NCBI RefSeq assembly: GCF_900115115.1 | Contig: NZ_FOVI01000012.1 | Location: 35,508-99,507, forward strand | DNA: 64,000 nt | DNA from: Paenimyroides ummariense | GTDB lineage: Bacteria; Bacteroidota; Bacteroidia; Flavobacteriales; Flavobacteriaceae | Reading direction: 5' to 3' | In this document: one piece after another, positions 53,394 through 63,252 of the stretch | Layout: each line of letters starts with the position of its first letter | How positions within the stretch are numbered: the first letter of the stretch is position 1 | Made by a program: the position numbers and the translations under genes | Notes under the pieces: model-generated | Told to the model about the DNA's origin: nothing | What the model saw: only the letters and a program-made list of their open reading frames with translations | Databases searched by the model: none

Positions 53394-54998
53394 ATGAGAT
53401 TTTTAAGATATTTTAGTTTTTTCTTGATACTGACTTTGGTGCTTTTTACCAATTGTGCGAAACGCGGAACCATTACCGGGGGATTGAAAGATACTTTGGC
53501 TCCCGTGATTTTATCGACCAATCCGGAAAATTTCAGTACGCATTTCAACGAAAAAACCATTCAGATAAATTTTGATGAATATGTTAAGCTGAACAAGGTA
53601 AACCAGCAACTGATTATTTCGCCGCCAATGGATACGCAGCCCGAGATTACACCAATGGGCTATCCGAGTAAATTTATAAAAATCAAGATTTTTGATACGC
53701 TTAAAGCGAATACGACCTACAGTTTTAATTTTGGAGAAAGTATTCAGGATAATAATGAGGGAAATCCGTACACGAACTACAAATATGTTTTTTCTACGGG
53801 AGATTACATCGATTCATTAAAACTGACCACAAATTTTGAAGATGCTTACAGTAAAAAATCAAGCGGTACGGTAAATTTACTTTTGTATGAAACCGCAGGA
53901 TTTAACGATTCTACCATTTACAAGAAAAAACCGTTGTATGTAGCAAGTGCAAAAGACAGCGTTTCTAATGCCGATCTGGAAAATTTGAAAAGCGGCACTT
54001 ATTACCTTGTTGCCTTGCAAGAAAAGAACAGTAATTATAAGTTCGATCCAAAATCAGATAAAATAGGTTTTCACCCAACACCAATCACCTTACCAACCGA
54101 CAGTGTTTTTCGTCTGAAATTATTTAGCGAAACCAAACAGACCACAGCTTACCGACCATCAATGGTGAGCCAAAACAAATGGCTGGCAGCTTACGAAGGC
54201 GATACCAAAAATTTAAAAGTAACTGCGTTGGGGAACAATAAATCAATTGCATCGCGCATTCAGAAAGTTCCCGGAAAAGATTCTATTTATATTTTTACTC
54301 CAACGGATAAGTACGATTCGCTTCAGTTTAAATTTAAAACCCCAGATTACGAGAAAATTCATACTGTAAACCAACGAACTTTAAAACAAATTGATACATT
54401 ACAGGTTAAATTTACCAAAAGCGGATCTATTCAGTTTAGAGATACCATTTCGTTCAGTACAAACACGCCTTTTAAAACAATTTCTAACGATCTAATTCAG
54501 GTAATTGGGAAAGATTCGCTTCAAATTCCGTTCACTATTAAAACCGATTCGTTAAACAATTTGGTAAAAATTTTGTTTGATAAGGTGGAAGATGAAAAAT
54601 ACACCGTGTTTTTAAAACCCAACAGCGTAACCGATTTTTATGATAACGCCTTAAAAACCGAAATGATACAACGTTTTCAAACAGGTAAATTAACGGATTA
54701 CGGAAACATTTCGTTTACACTTTCGGGAACGGTAAACTATCCTATCATCTTTGAGCTGTTGACTAAAGATGAAAAACTGTACGATTACTTATACATAACC
54801 GAAGAAAGTTCTATAGAATTCCGAGCCATTGAACCCGATAAATATTTCATTAGGATTATTGAAGATGCCAACGGCAATAAAAAATGGGACACCGGAAGTT
54901 ATCTGGAAAAACGCCAACCCGAAAAGGTGGTTAACTTTTTAAAAGAATTTGACATAAGAGCCAACTGGGAATTAAACGAAACATTGGTTATGCCATAA
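53394..54998 (+). CDS. Lipoprotein with SbsA-type Ig-like domain
   Basis: A 534-residue lipoprotein: signal peptide with lipobox FTNC (Cys21) just before AKRGTITGGLKDT, an N-terminal bacterial Ig-like (SbsA/Big_5) domain (about 33-130), then a beta-rich body and a C-terminal part with YFIRIIEDANGNKKWDTG. I recognise it as a common Bacteroidota envelope lipoprotein of unknown role. ATG at 53394 gives the best signal peptide. It is 45 bases after comF; both may share a transcript. Confidence 0.82.
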   Translation: MRFLRYFSFFLILTLVLFTNCAKRGTITGGLKDTLAPVILSTNPENFSTHFNEKTIQINFDEYVKLNKVNQQLIISPPMDTQPEITPMGYPSKFIKIKIFDTLKANTTYSFNFGESIQDNNEGNPYTNYKYVFSTGDYIDSLKLTTNFEDAYSKKSSGTVNLLLYETAGFNDSTIYKKKPLYVASAKDSVSNADLENLKSGTYYLVALQEKNSNYKFDPKSDKIGFHPTPITLPTDSVFRLKLFSETKQTTAYRPSMVSQNKWLAAYEGDTKNLKVTALGNNKSIASRIQKVPGKDSIYIFTPTDKYDSLQFKFKTPDYEKIHTVNQRTLKQIDTLQVKFTKSGSIQFRDTISFSTNTPFKTISNDLIQVIGKDSLQIPFTIKTDSLNNLVKILFDKVEDEKYTVFLKPNSVTDFYDNALKTEMIQRFQTGKLTDYGNISFTLSGTVNYPIIFELLTKDEKLYDYLYITEESSIEFRAIEPDKYFIRIIEDANGNKKWDTGSYLEKRQPEKVVNFLKEFDIRANWELNETLVMP

Positions 54999-55025
54999 AA
55001 AAACACCGCAGTTGCGGTGTTTTTT
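54997..55025. terminator. Bidirectional terminator after the Ig-like lipoprotein
   Basis: ACACCGCA and TGCGGTGT pair around GT, with A6 before and T6 after, serving the convergent genes on both sides. Confidence 0.85.
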
Positions 55026-55042
55026 GTTCTATTAAAATTAGT

Positions 55043-56116
55043 TTAATACCTTGTCATGGCAGCAAAACCGTTAAATTTAGTCAAGCTTTCTTTTGGAAGA
55101 AAAACCACATCGCCACCAAAATCCATATTTAAATCAATGAGTTCGTCATAAATATCATCGATCATTTCGGTAGAATTGTTTGTATCTTCTGAAACATAAA
55201 CAACTGTATCATTCTTGATCACTGCGGGCTGAAACAAATTTTCTTCAACAAACAATGTTTGTACCCTTCCGTGCTTTATGGCATGAAATATTTCGGTAGT
55301 ATCGCTTATAAATTTATTTGCCGAAACAGCAGTCTGCAAATCGGTTTTTCGATCGTTGTTTTGTTTTCTTTTTAAATTTTGAACCAATTCCCAAGCATCA
55401 GCAACAATGGCATGATCGCTTTCTGTTTGTCTGCTTCGGCTTAAAAATTCAGGAAAGAAGTTACCTGGTTTATCGACAATTCTTACATAATCATGATAGT
55501 TTTGCTCATCGGTTGAAATTAAAATAGGCAACGGATTATCTTTGTGTACTTTATTCACTACTTTATCAACCTGATTGAAAAATTCAGAGGTTAAATTTCT
55601 TATTCTACCAGCGTCTGAAGGCTCGGCTTTAAAGGAAGTTTGCGAAAGTTGGTTTTGAAACGGAAAAGGAAATCCGCATTCTTTTACAACTTTATCGTTT
55701 GAAGCTTCTATTAATCGGGCTTCGTCTTTGTTTAAAACCAACACATAATAGTTTGTTTGGTTGTGCAAGCCCCTAATTAAATCGCGCATTGCAAACCTGT
55801 TTCCAACCACCACACGATCTTCAACCGATATAGGAAGTCTTACAAATTCTGACACATTTTCGTTTACAAACAATATCAAACTTTCTAAATTGTGCCGATG
55901 GTTGATTGTTGCGGCTAAATCGTGGATTTTAGCAGTTAGCTTTTCTGCTGTTTTTTGTTGACAAACAGCCAGCAATTTAGTTTCTGCCTCTTTAATTAAA
56001 TTTTTTAGTTGAATGGCATCTTTTTCGTTATCGGGCAATGTTCTGTGCGTATTAAGAATAATAGTTACACAATTTTCGGCTCTAACGTTCTTTAGTTCTT
56101 TCAATTTAGTTTCCAT
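55043..56116 (-). CDS. baeRF-type (bacterial eRF1-like) domain protein
   Basis: A 357-residue protein that I match to the bacterial archaeo-eukaryotic release factor (baeRF) group: an N-terminal part with NCVTIILNTHRTLPDNEKDAI, a middle domain (about 130-270), and an eRF1 domain 3-like end (VVFLPKESLTKFNGFAAMTRY). The peptidyl-hydrolysis GGQ of true release factors is not seen. Proposed roles involve ribosome-linked stress but are untested. Monocistronic. Confidence 0.7.
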   Translation of the reverse strand: METKLKELKNVRAENCVTIILNTHRTLPDNEKDAIQLKNLIKEAETKLLAVCQQKTAEKLTAKIHDLAATINHRHNLESLILFVNENVSEFVRLPISVEDRVVVGNRFAMRDLIRGLHNQTNYYVLVLNKDEARLIEASNDKVVKECGFPFPFQNQLSQTSFKAEPSDAGRIRNLTSEFFNQVDKVVNKVHKDNPLPILISTDEQNYHDYVRIVDKPGNFFPEFLSRSRQTESDHAIVADAWELVQNLKRKQNNDRKTDLQTAVSANKFISDTTEIFHAIKHGRVQTLFVEENLFQPAVIKNDTVVYVSEDTNNSTEMIDDIYDELIDLNMDFGGDVVFLPKESLTKFNGFAAMTRY

Positions 56117-56226
56117 AGGCTTATAATTTTTACATTCAACCTAAAGTTACAAAATCCTGTTTTAAGCTCACATTAGAATTCTATTAGAATATTGATTTTC
56201 AATTTTATATGAATACAAATAAGCTT

Positions 56227-56994
56227 TTATTTTAGTTCGAAATCGTCGGCATCGTTTAAAAAAGCAAATTTTTGCCGGGCAGTTTGTAATGGATTTTTTT
56301 CAAGATCTGTTATGTAAATCTGTTCATCAATAAGTGGTTTAACAATATGTTTCCCCATAAAATCGATTACTTGTGAATGCCCTGAATATTCTACTCCATT
56401 CGGATCAATTCCGCAGCGGTTTACAGCTACAACGTAACTCATATTTTCAATAGCGCGTGCTTTTAGCAAAGCATTCCAAGCATCAATCCTTCGATCGGGC
56501 CATGAAGCTACATAAATCAGTACATCGTAATTCTGATTTACAATTCGCGAATAAACCGGAAAACGTAAATCATAACAAACCAATAGACAAATATTCCAGC
56601 CTTTATACGAAACAATTAATTTTTCATTACCGGGTTTGTAAATCTTTTCTTCGCCGGCTAATGTAAACAAATGGCGTTTATTGTAGGTTTGGTAAGATCC
56701 ATCGGGAAAAACAAAAAACAAGCGGTTATAATAGTTATTTTCTTCTTTTACAACCCAACTTCCGGTAATGGCAGTTTGTTTATCTAAAGCTAATTTTTGA
56801 ATGATTTGCAATGTATCGCCTTGCTCTTCTTCGGCAACTATTTCGGGATTCATGGTAAAACCGGTGGTAAACATTTCGGGCAAAACAACCAAATTTATGG
56901 CATCAGGTAAATTCAATATTTTATCTTGAATATATTCTAAATTTGCTTGCTTATCTTCCCAAAGGGTATCGAACTGTATTAATGCTGTTTTCAT
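56227..56994 (-). CDS. Nitrilase-family amidohydrolase (omega-amidase / YafV-like)
   Basis: A 255-residue carbon-nitrogen hydrolase. The catalytic triad is Glu40 (VLPEMFTTGF), Lys106 (YNKRHLF) and Cys140 (LLVCYDLRFPV). The MFTTGF/NKRHLF context is typical of the YafV/omega-amidase branch, which hydrolyses 2-oxoglutaramate or 2-oxosuccinamate and repairs deaminated glutathione. Cytosolic, monocistronic. Confidence 0.88.
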   Translation of the reverse strand: MKTALIQFDTLWEDKQANLEYIQDKILNLPDAINLVVLPEMFTTGFTMNPEIVAEEEQGDTLQIIQKLALDKQTAITGSWVVKEENNYYNRLFFVFPDGSYQTYNKRHLFTLAGEEKIYKPGNEKLIVSYKGWNICLLVCYDLRFPVYSRIVNQNYDVLIYVASWPDRRIDAWNALLKARAIENMSYVVAVNRCGIDPNGVEYSGHSQVIDFMGKHIVKPLIDEQIYITDLEKNPLQTARQKFAFLNDADDFELK

Positions 56995-57047
56995 ACTTAA
57001 ATATACAGATTTATTGTGATTTTAAGCATAAGTATCTTATTAAACAC

Positions 57048-57074
57048 AAAAAATCCGAACATAAGTCCGGATTT
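57048..57074 (-). terminator. Terminator of the sdhCAB operon
   Basis: On the minus strand AAATCCG and CGGATTT pair around ten bases and a T run follows. Confidence 0.75.
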
Positions 57075-57096
57075 ATATTAAATATTTTATATCTGA

Positions 57097-57840
57097 TTAT
57101 TTTATTGAAGCAGATAAGTATTCACGGTTCATACGTGCAATGTTTTCTAAAGAAATTCCTTTAGGACATTCTACTTCACAAGCTCCGGTGTTAGTACAGT
57201 TACCAAAACCTTCGTTATCCATAGCTTCAACCATATTTAATACACGTTCTGTAGCTTCAACGCGACCTTGTGGTAACAAAGCAAACTGAGAAACTTTTGC
57301 AGATACGAACAACATAGCCGACGAGTTTTTACAAGTTGCCACACAAGCACCACAACCAATACATGTAGCAGCATCAAATGCTTTATCTGCATTGTCTTTA
57401 CGAATTGGTAATGCGTTAGCGTCTTGTGTATTTCCTGATGTATTTACTGATACGAAACCACCTGCATGCTGAATACGGTCAAAAGATCCGCGGTCAACCA
57501 CTAAATCTTTAATTACAGGGAATGCTTTTGCACGGAATGGCTCAATATAAATGGTATCGCCGTCTTTAAACTTACGCATGTGTAACTGGCAAGTTGTAAT
57601 ACCGCGGTCTGGTCCATGCGCTTCACCATTAATAAATAAAGAACACATACCACAAATACCTTCACGACAATCGTGATCGAATGCTACGGGATCATCTCCT
57701 TTTTCAACTAATTCGTTATTTAAAACGTCTAACATTTCAAGGAATGACATATCAGGTTCAATACCGCCGATTTTATAATCGACCATTTGACCTTTATCTT
57801 TTGCGTTTTTTTGACGCCAAATTTTTAATGTAAGATTCAT
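57097..57840 (-). CDS. sdhB: Succinate dehydrogenase / fumarate reductase iron-sulfur subunit
   Basis: A 247-residue subunit carrying three clusters between SdhA and the membrane anchor. The [2Fe-2S] ligands are Cys58, Cys63, Cys66 and Cys84; the [4Fe-4S] set begins C160-IGC-GAC166 with Cys225-Pro late; the remaining ligands Cys170, Cys215 and Cys221 serve the [3Fe-4S]/[4Fe-4S] pair. It follows sdhA after a 79-base gap that holds nested inverted repeats. Confidence 0.96.
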   Translation of the reverse strand: MNLTLKIWRQKNAKDKGQMVDYKIGGIEPDMSFLEMLDVLNNELVEKGDDPVAFDHDCREGICGMCSLFINGEAHGPDRGITTCQLHMRKFKDGDTIYIEPFRAKAFPVIKDLVVDRGSFDRIQHAGGFVSVNTSGNTQDANALPIRKDNADKAFDAATCIGCGACVATCKNSSAMLFVSAKVSQFALLPQGRVEATERVLNMVEAMDNEGFGNCTNTGACEVECPKGISLENIARMNREYLSASIK

Positions 57841-57852
57841 CTTATCTAGTTT

Positions 57853-57918
57853 TTAAAGTCTTAAAGTCGAATGTTAAAAGTCGGACATTATGACTTTTGA
57901 CAGGTGACTTTCGACTAA
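57853..57918. repeat. Nested inverted repeats between sdhA and sdhB
   Basis: AAAAGTC (57876-57882) pairs with GACTTTT (57892-57898), and AGTCGAA (57865-57871) with TTCGACT (57910-57916). The AAAGTC motif also recurs directly. It may tune the sdhA:sdhB ratio or mRNA stability, or simply be a repeat element. Confidence 0.55.
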
Positions 57919-57919
57919 A

Positions 57920-59920
57920 TTACTTATAACTACGAGTTACCATTTTAATGTTTTCATATACTAAAGGCTCTTTGTGAAGAACTGCTTCACGAGGATTTCC
58001 TTTGTATTCCCAAGCTGCAACGTAAGAGAAGTTTGCATCATCGCGCTCTGCTTCACCTTCTGCCGACTGATGTTCTTCACGGAAGTGTCCACCACAAGAT
58101 TCTTCGCGGTGTAACGCATCTTTTGCAAACAATTCACCTAATTCCAAGAAATCGGCAACGCGTAATGCTTTTTCTAATTCTTGGTTGAATGAATCTGCAG
58201 TACCTAAGACTTTTACGTTTTTGTAGAAATCTTCACGTAAGGCTGCAATTTCGTCCATAGCTTCGTTTAAACCTTTTTCGTTACGAGCCATACCTACTTT
58301 GTTCCACATGATTTTTCCTAGTTTTTTGTGGAAGTAATCAACCGAATGTGTTCCTTTATTGTTCATGAAATGATCAATCATAGAACGTACATTGTTTTCT
58401 GCTTCTACAAATTCAGGTAAATCGGTAGAAATTTTTCCAGTACGGATATCATCTGCCAAATAATCACCAATGGTGTAAGGCAATACAAAGTATCCGTCTG
58501 CTAAACCTTGCATTAAAGCCGAAGCTCCTAAACGGTTAGCACCGTGATCAGAGAAGTTTGCCTCACCAATACAGTAACATCCTTCAACAGTTGTCATTAA
58601 GTTGTAATCAACCCAAACACCACCCATTGTATAGTGAACTGCAGGGTAAATCATCATTGGCGTTTTGTACGGATCCTCGTCTACAATTTTGTAGTACATC
58701 TGGAATAAGTTTCCGTACTTATTTTCAACCACTTTCTGTCCTAAATCGTAAACCAATTTCGGATCATTTTCATCTAAATGATGAATACGCGCTTGTTCTT
58801 TACCATAACGCTCAATAGCTGCTGCGAAATCCAAATAAACCGCTTCACCCGTTGCATTTACACCGAAACCGGCATCACAACGCTCTTTAGCCGCACGCGA
58901 CGCAACGTCACGAGGTACCAAGTTACCAAATGATGGGTAACGACGCTCTAAGTAATAATCTCTATCTTCTTCAGCTAAATCGGTAGGTTTCTTTTTACCT
59001 TCGCGAATTGCTTGTGCATCTTCTAATTTTTTAGGAACCCAGATACGACCATCGTTACGTAATGATTCTGACATCAACGTTAATTTTGACTGATGATCAC
59101 CTGTAACCGGGATACATGTTGGGTGAATCTGCGTGTAACAAGGGTTTGCAAAGTACGCGCCACGTTTGTGTGCTTTCCAAGCTGCTGTTACGTTAGATCC
59201 CATTGCGTTGGTTGAAAGAAAGAAAACGTTTCCGTAACCACCTGTTGCAATAACTACTGCGTGTGCAGAGTGACGCTCGATTTCGCCAGTAACCAAGTTA
59301 CGAGCAATAATTCCACGTGCTTTACCATTCACGATTACTAAATCTAACATCTCGTGACGGTTGTACATTTTAATTTTTCCACGACCAATTTGGCGGTTCA
59401 TTGCAGAGTAAGCTCCTAACAATAATTGCTGACCTGTTTGACCTTTAGCGTAGAATGTACGCGAAACCTGTGTTCCACCAAACGAACGGTTATCTAACAA
59501 ACCACCGTACTCACGTGCTAATGGCACACCTTGCGCCACACACTGGTCGATAATGTTTACAGAAACCTCTGCCAAACGGTGAACGTTCGCTTCACGTGCG
59601 CGGTAATCGCCCCCTTTTACTGTATCGTAAAATAAACGGTAGATAGAGTCGCCATCACCTGCATAATTTTTAGCTGCGTTGATACCACCTTGTGCTGCAA
59701 TTGAGTGTGCACGACGTGGAGAATCTTGGTAACAAAATGCTTTTACGCTGTAACCTAATTCTGCCAATGTAGCTGCTGCCGAACCACCTGCTAAACCTGT
59801 ACCAACGATAATTACATCGATATTTCTTTTGTTAGCCGGGTTAACTAATTTAATATGATCTTTATAATCGGTCCACTTTGATGAAATAGAACCTTGAGGA
59901 ATTTTATTATCTAATGCCAT
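57920..59920 (-). CDS. sdhA: Succinate dehydrogenase / fumarate reductase flavoprotein subunit
   Basis: A 666-residue flavoprotein that oxidises succinate to fumarate with covalently bound FAD. The FAD loop [11 protein letters not shown] starts at 40, and [11 protein letters not shown] carries the His for FAD linkage. The substrate motif [11 protein letters not shown] and [13 protein letters not shown] further on are typical of the long Bacteroidota/epsilon-type SdhA. I use the ATG at 59920 (MALDNK); another lies two codons upstream. It starts 19 bases after sdhC. Confidence 0.96.
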   Translation of the reverse strand: MALDNKIPQGSISSKWTDYKDHIKLVNPANKRNIDVIIVGTGLAGGSAAATLAELGYSVKAFCYQDSPRRAHSIAAQGGINAAKNYAGDGDSIYRLFYDTVKGGDYRAREANVHRLAEVSVNIIDQCVAQGVPLAREYGGLLDNRSFGGTQVSRTFYAKGQTGQQLLLGAYSAMNRQIGRGKIKMYNRHEMLDLVIVNGKARGIIARNLVTGEIERHSAHAVVIATGGYGNVFFLSTNAMGSNVTAAWKAHKRGAYFANPCYTQIHPTCIPVTGDHQSKLTLMSESLRNDGRIWVPKKLEDAQAIREGKKKPTDLAEEDRDYYLERRYPSFGNLVPRDVASRAAKERCDAGFGVNATGEAVYLDFAAAIERYGKEQARIHHLDENDPKLVYDLGQKVVENKYGNLFQMYYKIVDEDPYKTPMMIYPAVHYTMGGVWVDYNLMTTVEGCYCIGEANFSDHGANRLGASALMQGLADGYFVLPYTIGDYLADDIRTGKISTDLPEFVEAENNVRSMIDHFMNNKGTHSVDYFHKKLGKIMWNKVGMARNEKGLNEAMDEIAALREDFYKNVKVLGTADSFNQELEKALRVADFLELGELFAKDALHREESCGGHFREEHQSAEGEAERDDANFSYVAAWEYKGNPREAVLHKEPLVYENIKMVTRSYK

Positions 59921-59939
59921 AATCAATCTTCTTTATAGA

Positions 59940-60806
59940 TTATTTAATGAAGTGAATGTAAATTGGAATAATTGCAAATAAAAGCGGTACTGCAATTGCA
60001 AATAATTTACCTAATCCGTTAATTAATCCGTTGTATTTAGGGTTATTAGCACCTAACGACTGGAATGCACTTGCAAAACCATGCATTAAGTGAAATGCTA
60101 ATACACACATTGAAAACACATAGAAAATTGTAAAAATTAATCCGTACTGTGGATCTTTAAAAAATTCTATAGTGATTTTGTATAAATCTTTATATCCTTC
60201 GGCTACTTTAACATCTGTACCTTTTGTGTAAAATTCTTTGTTATTACGCACATCTAATTCGCCCTCTACTTTATCAAAGTAAATTGTTTTACCTTCTTGG
60301 TCTATCATATAAACCATACCGCCAGTAGTAGTATTAATACCTTGTGCTTTTAAATCCATACCAGGCATTGGCTGGATATTAACTTCTTGTTGTTGTAACG
60401 GCATGTGCGAAAAGTGCATTTTTGCCCAGAAGTTTACCATGTGTGTAGCAATAAAAACAAGTAATAAGGTTCCTAAAACCGCCATGTTTCTTGATTGCCA
60501 CGTGCTATTTGCTGCTGCATTGTTTTTTACATATCCTATTGGGCGCGCTTTTTTGTTTTGAATGGTTAACATGATACCATCGACCGCGTGGAATAAGATT
60601 GAAAAATACGTTAGGTAAGATAGAATTTTTACCGCCGGATTTGATGTCATGAAGTACGCATATTGATTGAACTGTAAATCGGTTCCGAAAATCAATTGCA
60701 AGTTACCTGCTAAGTGACCTACCAAAAACAAGCATAAAAATAACCCCGTAAGTGCCATCCAGTATTTTTTACCGATTGACGACTTTAATAGTGCAGATTT
60801 TGCCAT
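59940..60806 (-). CDS. sdhC: Succinate dehydrogenase cytochrome b subunit (diheme, five helices)
   Basis: A 288-residue membrane anchor of the Bacteroidota b558 type that replaces separate SdhC and SdhD. Five hydrophobic helices carry candidate heme-ligand His residues (H31, H73, H122, H239, H242). It reduces menaquinone. Between helices three and four there is a soluble loop of about 70 residues (137-205, starting PLQQQEVNIQPMPGMD); family members I remember are near 220-230 residues in total, so this is an unusual insertion. Confidence 0.92.
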   Translation of the reverse strand: MAKSALLKSSIGKKYWMALTGLFLCLFLVGHLAGNLQLIFGTDLQFNQYAYFMTSNPAVKILSYLTYFSILFHAVDGIMLTIQNKKARPIGYVKNNAAANSTWQSRNMAVLGTLLLVFIATHMVNFWAKMHFSHMPLQQQEVNIQPMPGMDLKAQGINTTTGGMVYMIDQEGKTIYFDKVEGELDVRNNKEFYTKGTDVKVAEGYKDLYKITIEFFKDPQYGLIFTIFYVFSMCVLAFHLMHGFASAFQSLGANNPKYNGLINGLGKLFAIAVPLLFAIIPIYIHFIK

Positions 60807-60844
60807 AATGTAATGTTACTAGTTTTTCTTCTTAAAAAATCACA

Positions 60845-60852
60845 CAAAAATA
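60845..60852 (-). promoter_or_regulatory. sdhCAB promoter -7 box
   Basis: Minus strand TATTTTTG, perfect TAnnTTTG, 38 bases before the sdhC ATG. Confidence 0.6.
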
Positions 60853-60956
60853 CAGCTAATTATAAAAACAAAAAAAATGTTAATTGGTTTATTTTGTTAT
60901 TTATAATCAGTTTAAACAAATTGTCGTTTTTACAGCAAATGTGCCTTTAAGTCAAA

Positions 60957-61817
60957 TTATTCGTAACTTTTTGGCATATCAGCATCAACCACAATGATAT
61001 AGCTTGCCTTTTTTAAATGTTCTTTTTCCAGCTTATTTACATTGGCTTGTTCAACAACACTTATGGTTTGTATTTTTAAATTTCTATCGTATTTATTTAC
61101 ATACCAAGCAATTCCTTCAAAATTATCGCTATGGTACGATCCGTTTAAATGCAGAAAAATGCTGTTTGGTTGTAATTCGGTCACTAAAAAATGAGCCATT
61201 GTAGCATCTTTAATAGCTTGCGATTTTGGAAAATTTTCGTTTGCATGGTTGCTATCTTTAAACATTTCCATCATTTTTACATAACCCGGCAGGTTTTTAT
61301 CATAAGGAAAAGGCAAAGGTGCAATCCACGATTTTTCTTGTATTGACAAAGTATCCAAAGCCTCTACTCCTTTTTTGTAAACCAAACTTGCATAACGGCG
61401 CGGAACATTCGTTGCAACATAATTAATATTGTTTTCTTTAGCGAAATTCAACAACGGCTTGTAATCGGTTTTATAGTTGTTCCAAAGACGCGCTTCTTTT
61501 TCAAATTCCTTTTCATCAAGCTTTCCTTTTACATAATTCTGTAAGATTTCTGCCTGATCACGCTCAAACATTTCTGCTCCAATAATTAATTTTTTAGAGT
61601 TATCGGTATGTAAACTTTTTGCGACTTTTACCTGAAAATAATGTGCTATGGAATTATTGTGTAATTCGCCAAATAAGACAACATCGGCTTTTTGAAGACT
61701 TTTGCTCATTTTTTCAAACGATACTTCTTTTCCCTCCGAAGTAAATATTTTGTAAGGTTGAACTTGGGCTGAAACAATCGAAACCGTTAGCAAGAATAAA
61801 GCTGTAAGAAATTTCAT
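60957..61817 (-). CDS. ChaN family (heme-binding uptake-like) exported protein
   Basis: A 286-residue exported protein of the ChaN/Tiki-like fold. ATG at 61817 gives a clean signal peptide (MKFLTALFLLTVSIVSAQ); a longer frame from 61895 adds a hydrophobic stretch before it and is less likely. Family motifs VVLFGELHNNSIAH and GAEMFERDQ are present; the His in GELHNN is the usual ligand. C. jejuni ChaN binds two hemes and is linked to iron uptake. No lipobox Cys follows the signal here. Monocistronic and divergent from pepP. Confidence 0.85.
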   Translation of the reverse strand: MKFLTALFLLTVSIVSAQVQPYKIFTSEGKEVSFEKMSKSLQKADVVLFGELHNNSIAHYFQVKVAKSLHTDNSKKLIIGAEMFERDQAEILQNYVKGKLDEKEFEKEARLWNNYKTDYKPLLNFAKENNINYVATNVPRRYASLVYKKGVEALDTLSIQEKSWIAPLPFPYDKNLPGYVKMMEMFKDSNHANENFPKSQAIKDATMAHFLVTELQPNSIFLHLNGSYHSDNFEGIAWYVNKYDRNLKIQTISVVEQANVNKLEKEHLKKASYIIVVDADMPKSYE

Positions 61818-61861
61818 AAAACTTTTAGTATTTTTTAAATTGATGAAATAGAATAAGTATG

Positions 61862-61869
61862 TAAATTTG
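61862..61869 (+). promoter_or_regulatory. pepP promoter -7 box
   Basis: TAAATTTG, perfect TAnnTTTG, 30 bases before the pepP ATG at 61900. Confidence 0.6.
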
Positions 61870-61892
61870 ATAAAATCAAAGTATTTAAAGTT

Positions 61893-61900
61893 CAAAACTA
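61893..61900 (-). promoter_or_regulatory. ChaN-like gene promoter -7 box
   Basis: Minus strand TAGTTTTG. Its predicted transcript start (near 61887) lies beyond the pepP start site, so the two 5' ends would overlap by about a dozen bases. Confidence 0.5.
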
Positions 61901-63192
61901 TGAAATATCATCAAATAGACCGAAATCTTTTTATAAAAAACCGTAAAAAGTTTGTTGGTCAAATGGCTCCACAAAGTTTAGCCGTATTTAATTCAAACGA
62001 CATTTATCCGGTTTCTGCCGATTCTACTTTACCTTTTGCACAACATCGCGATATTTTTTATTTATCGGGTGTAGATCAAGAAGAATCTATCTTGGTTATT
62101 TTTCCTGATGCTTTTGAAGAAAAACACCGCGAAGTTTTGTTTTTACGCGAAACCAACGAACATATTGCTATTTGGGAAGGCGAAAAACTGACAAAAGAAC
62201 GTGCTTTTGAAGTTTCGGGAATTAAAACGGTTTATTGGCTTTCTGATTTCCCTACGATTTTTAGAAAAATGATGGTTGAAGCGGAAAATGTTTATATCAA
62301 TAATAACGAACATTACCGCGCTTCGGTTGAAACAGAAACACGCGAAGATCGATTCATTAAAAAAATGAAAAATGATTTTCCTGGACATCAATATTTAAGA
62401 TCAAACCCAATATTACAGCGTTTGCGTTCGGTAAAAGAACCTCAGGAAATTGCTTTGATTCAGCAGGCTTGCGATATTACCGAGAAAAGTTTCCGAAGAA
62501 TTTTAGGTTTTGTAAAGCCTGGCGTTTGGGAATACGAAATTGAAGCAGAGTTTGCACACGAGTTTTTACGTAACCGATCGAAAGGTTTTGCGTACACGCC
62601 AATTATTGCATCTGGCAACAATGCGAATGTGTTGCATTATATTGAAAATAACCAACAATGTAAAGACGGCGATTTGATTTTGTTTGATGTTGCGGCAGAA
62701 TATGCTAATTACGCATCTGATTTATCAAGAACGATTCCTGTTGGTGGTCGTTACACAGCACGTCAGCGCGAGGTTTACGATGCGGTTTTACGTTGTAAAA
62801 AAGCAGCTGAAACCTTATTGGTTGCCGGAAATAACTGGTACGATTACCACAAAGAAATGGGTAAGATTTATACGTCGGAATTACTTGGTTTAGGTTTATT
62901 GGACAAAGCCGATGTTCAAAACGAAAACCCAGACTGGCCGGCTTATAAAAAGTACATGATGCACGGAACATCACACCACATGGGATTAGACACGCACGAT
63001 TACGGAATTTTAACTGATAATTTTGTTGAAGGAATGGTGTTTACAAACGAACCTGGTTTTTATATTCCTGCCGAAGGATTCGGAATTCGTTTAGAAGACG
63101 ATTACGTAATTCAAAACCAAGGATTACCATTGAATTTAATGAAAAACATTCCGTTGGAAGCTACCGAAATTGAAGATTTAATGAATAGATAG
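61900..63192 (+). CDS. pepP: Xaa-Pro aminopeptidase P
   Basis: A 430-residue pita-bread-fold metallopeptidase that removes N-terminal residues linked to proline. An N-terminal creatinase-like domain (about 1-170) is followed by the catalytic domain with the metal ligands in LFDVAAEY and SDLSRTIPVGG (two Asp), HGTSHHMGLDTHDYG (His), EPGFY (Glu) and IRLEDDYVI (Glu). ATG at 61900 (MKYHQIDRN) is chosen; the earlier in-frame TTG at 61867 lies within the promoter box. Cytosolic. Confidence 0.95.
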   Translation: MKYHQIDRNLFIKNRKKFVGQMAPQSLAVFNSNDIYPVSADSTLPFAQHRDIFYLSGVDQEESILVIFPDAFEEKHREVLFLRETNEHIAIWEGEKLTKERAFEVSGIKTVYWLSDFPTIFRKMMVEAENVYINNNEHYRASVETETREDRFIKKMKNDFPGHQYLRSNPILQRLRSVKEPQEIALIQQACDITEKSFRRILGFVKPGVWEYEIEAEFAHEFLRNRSKGFAYTPIIASGNNANVLHYIENNQQCKDGDLILFDVAAEYANYASDLSRTIPVGGRYTARQREVYDAVLRCKKAAETLLVAGNNWYDYHKEMGKIYTSELLGLGLLDKADVQNENPDWPAYKKYMMHGTSHHMGLDTHDYGILTDNFVEGMVFTNEPGFYIPAEGFGIRLEDDYVIQNQGLPLNLMKNIPLEATEIEDLMNR

Positions 63193-63216
63193 TGTTTAAG
63201 CTCTAAGTTATAAACC

Positions 63217-63252
63217 AAACTCCGACAGAGTTCAGAACTCTGTCGGAGTTTT
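63217..63252. terminator. Long perfect hairpin between pepP and the last gene
   Basis: AAACTCCGACAGAGTT (63217-63232) pairs perfectly with AACTCTGTCGGAGTTT (63236-63251) around CAG, then T-rich sequence. It can terminate both convergent genes, and its sequence also resembles a dispersed intergenic repeat. Confidence 0.75.

Noticed and set aside
61867..61899. TTG start adding 11 residues to PepP
   Set aside because: It overlaps the promoter box; MKYHQIDRN at 61900 fits as N-terminus.
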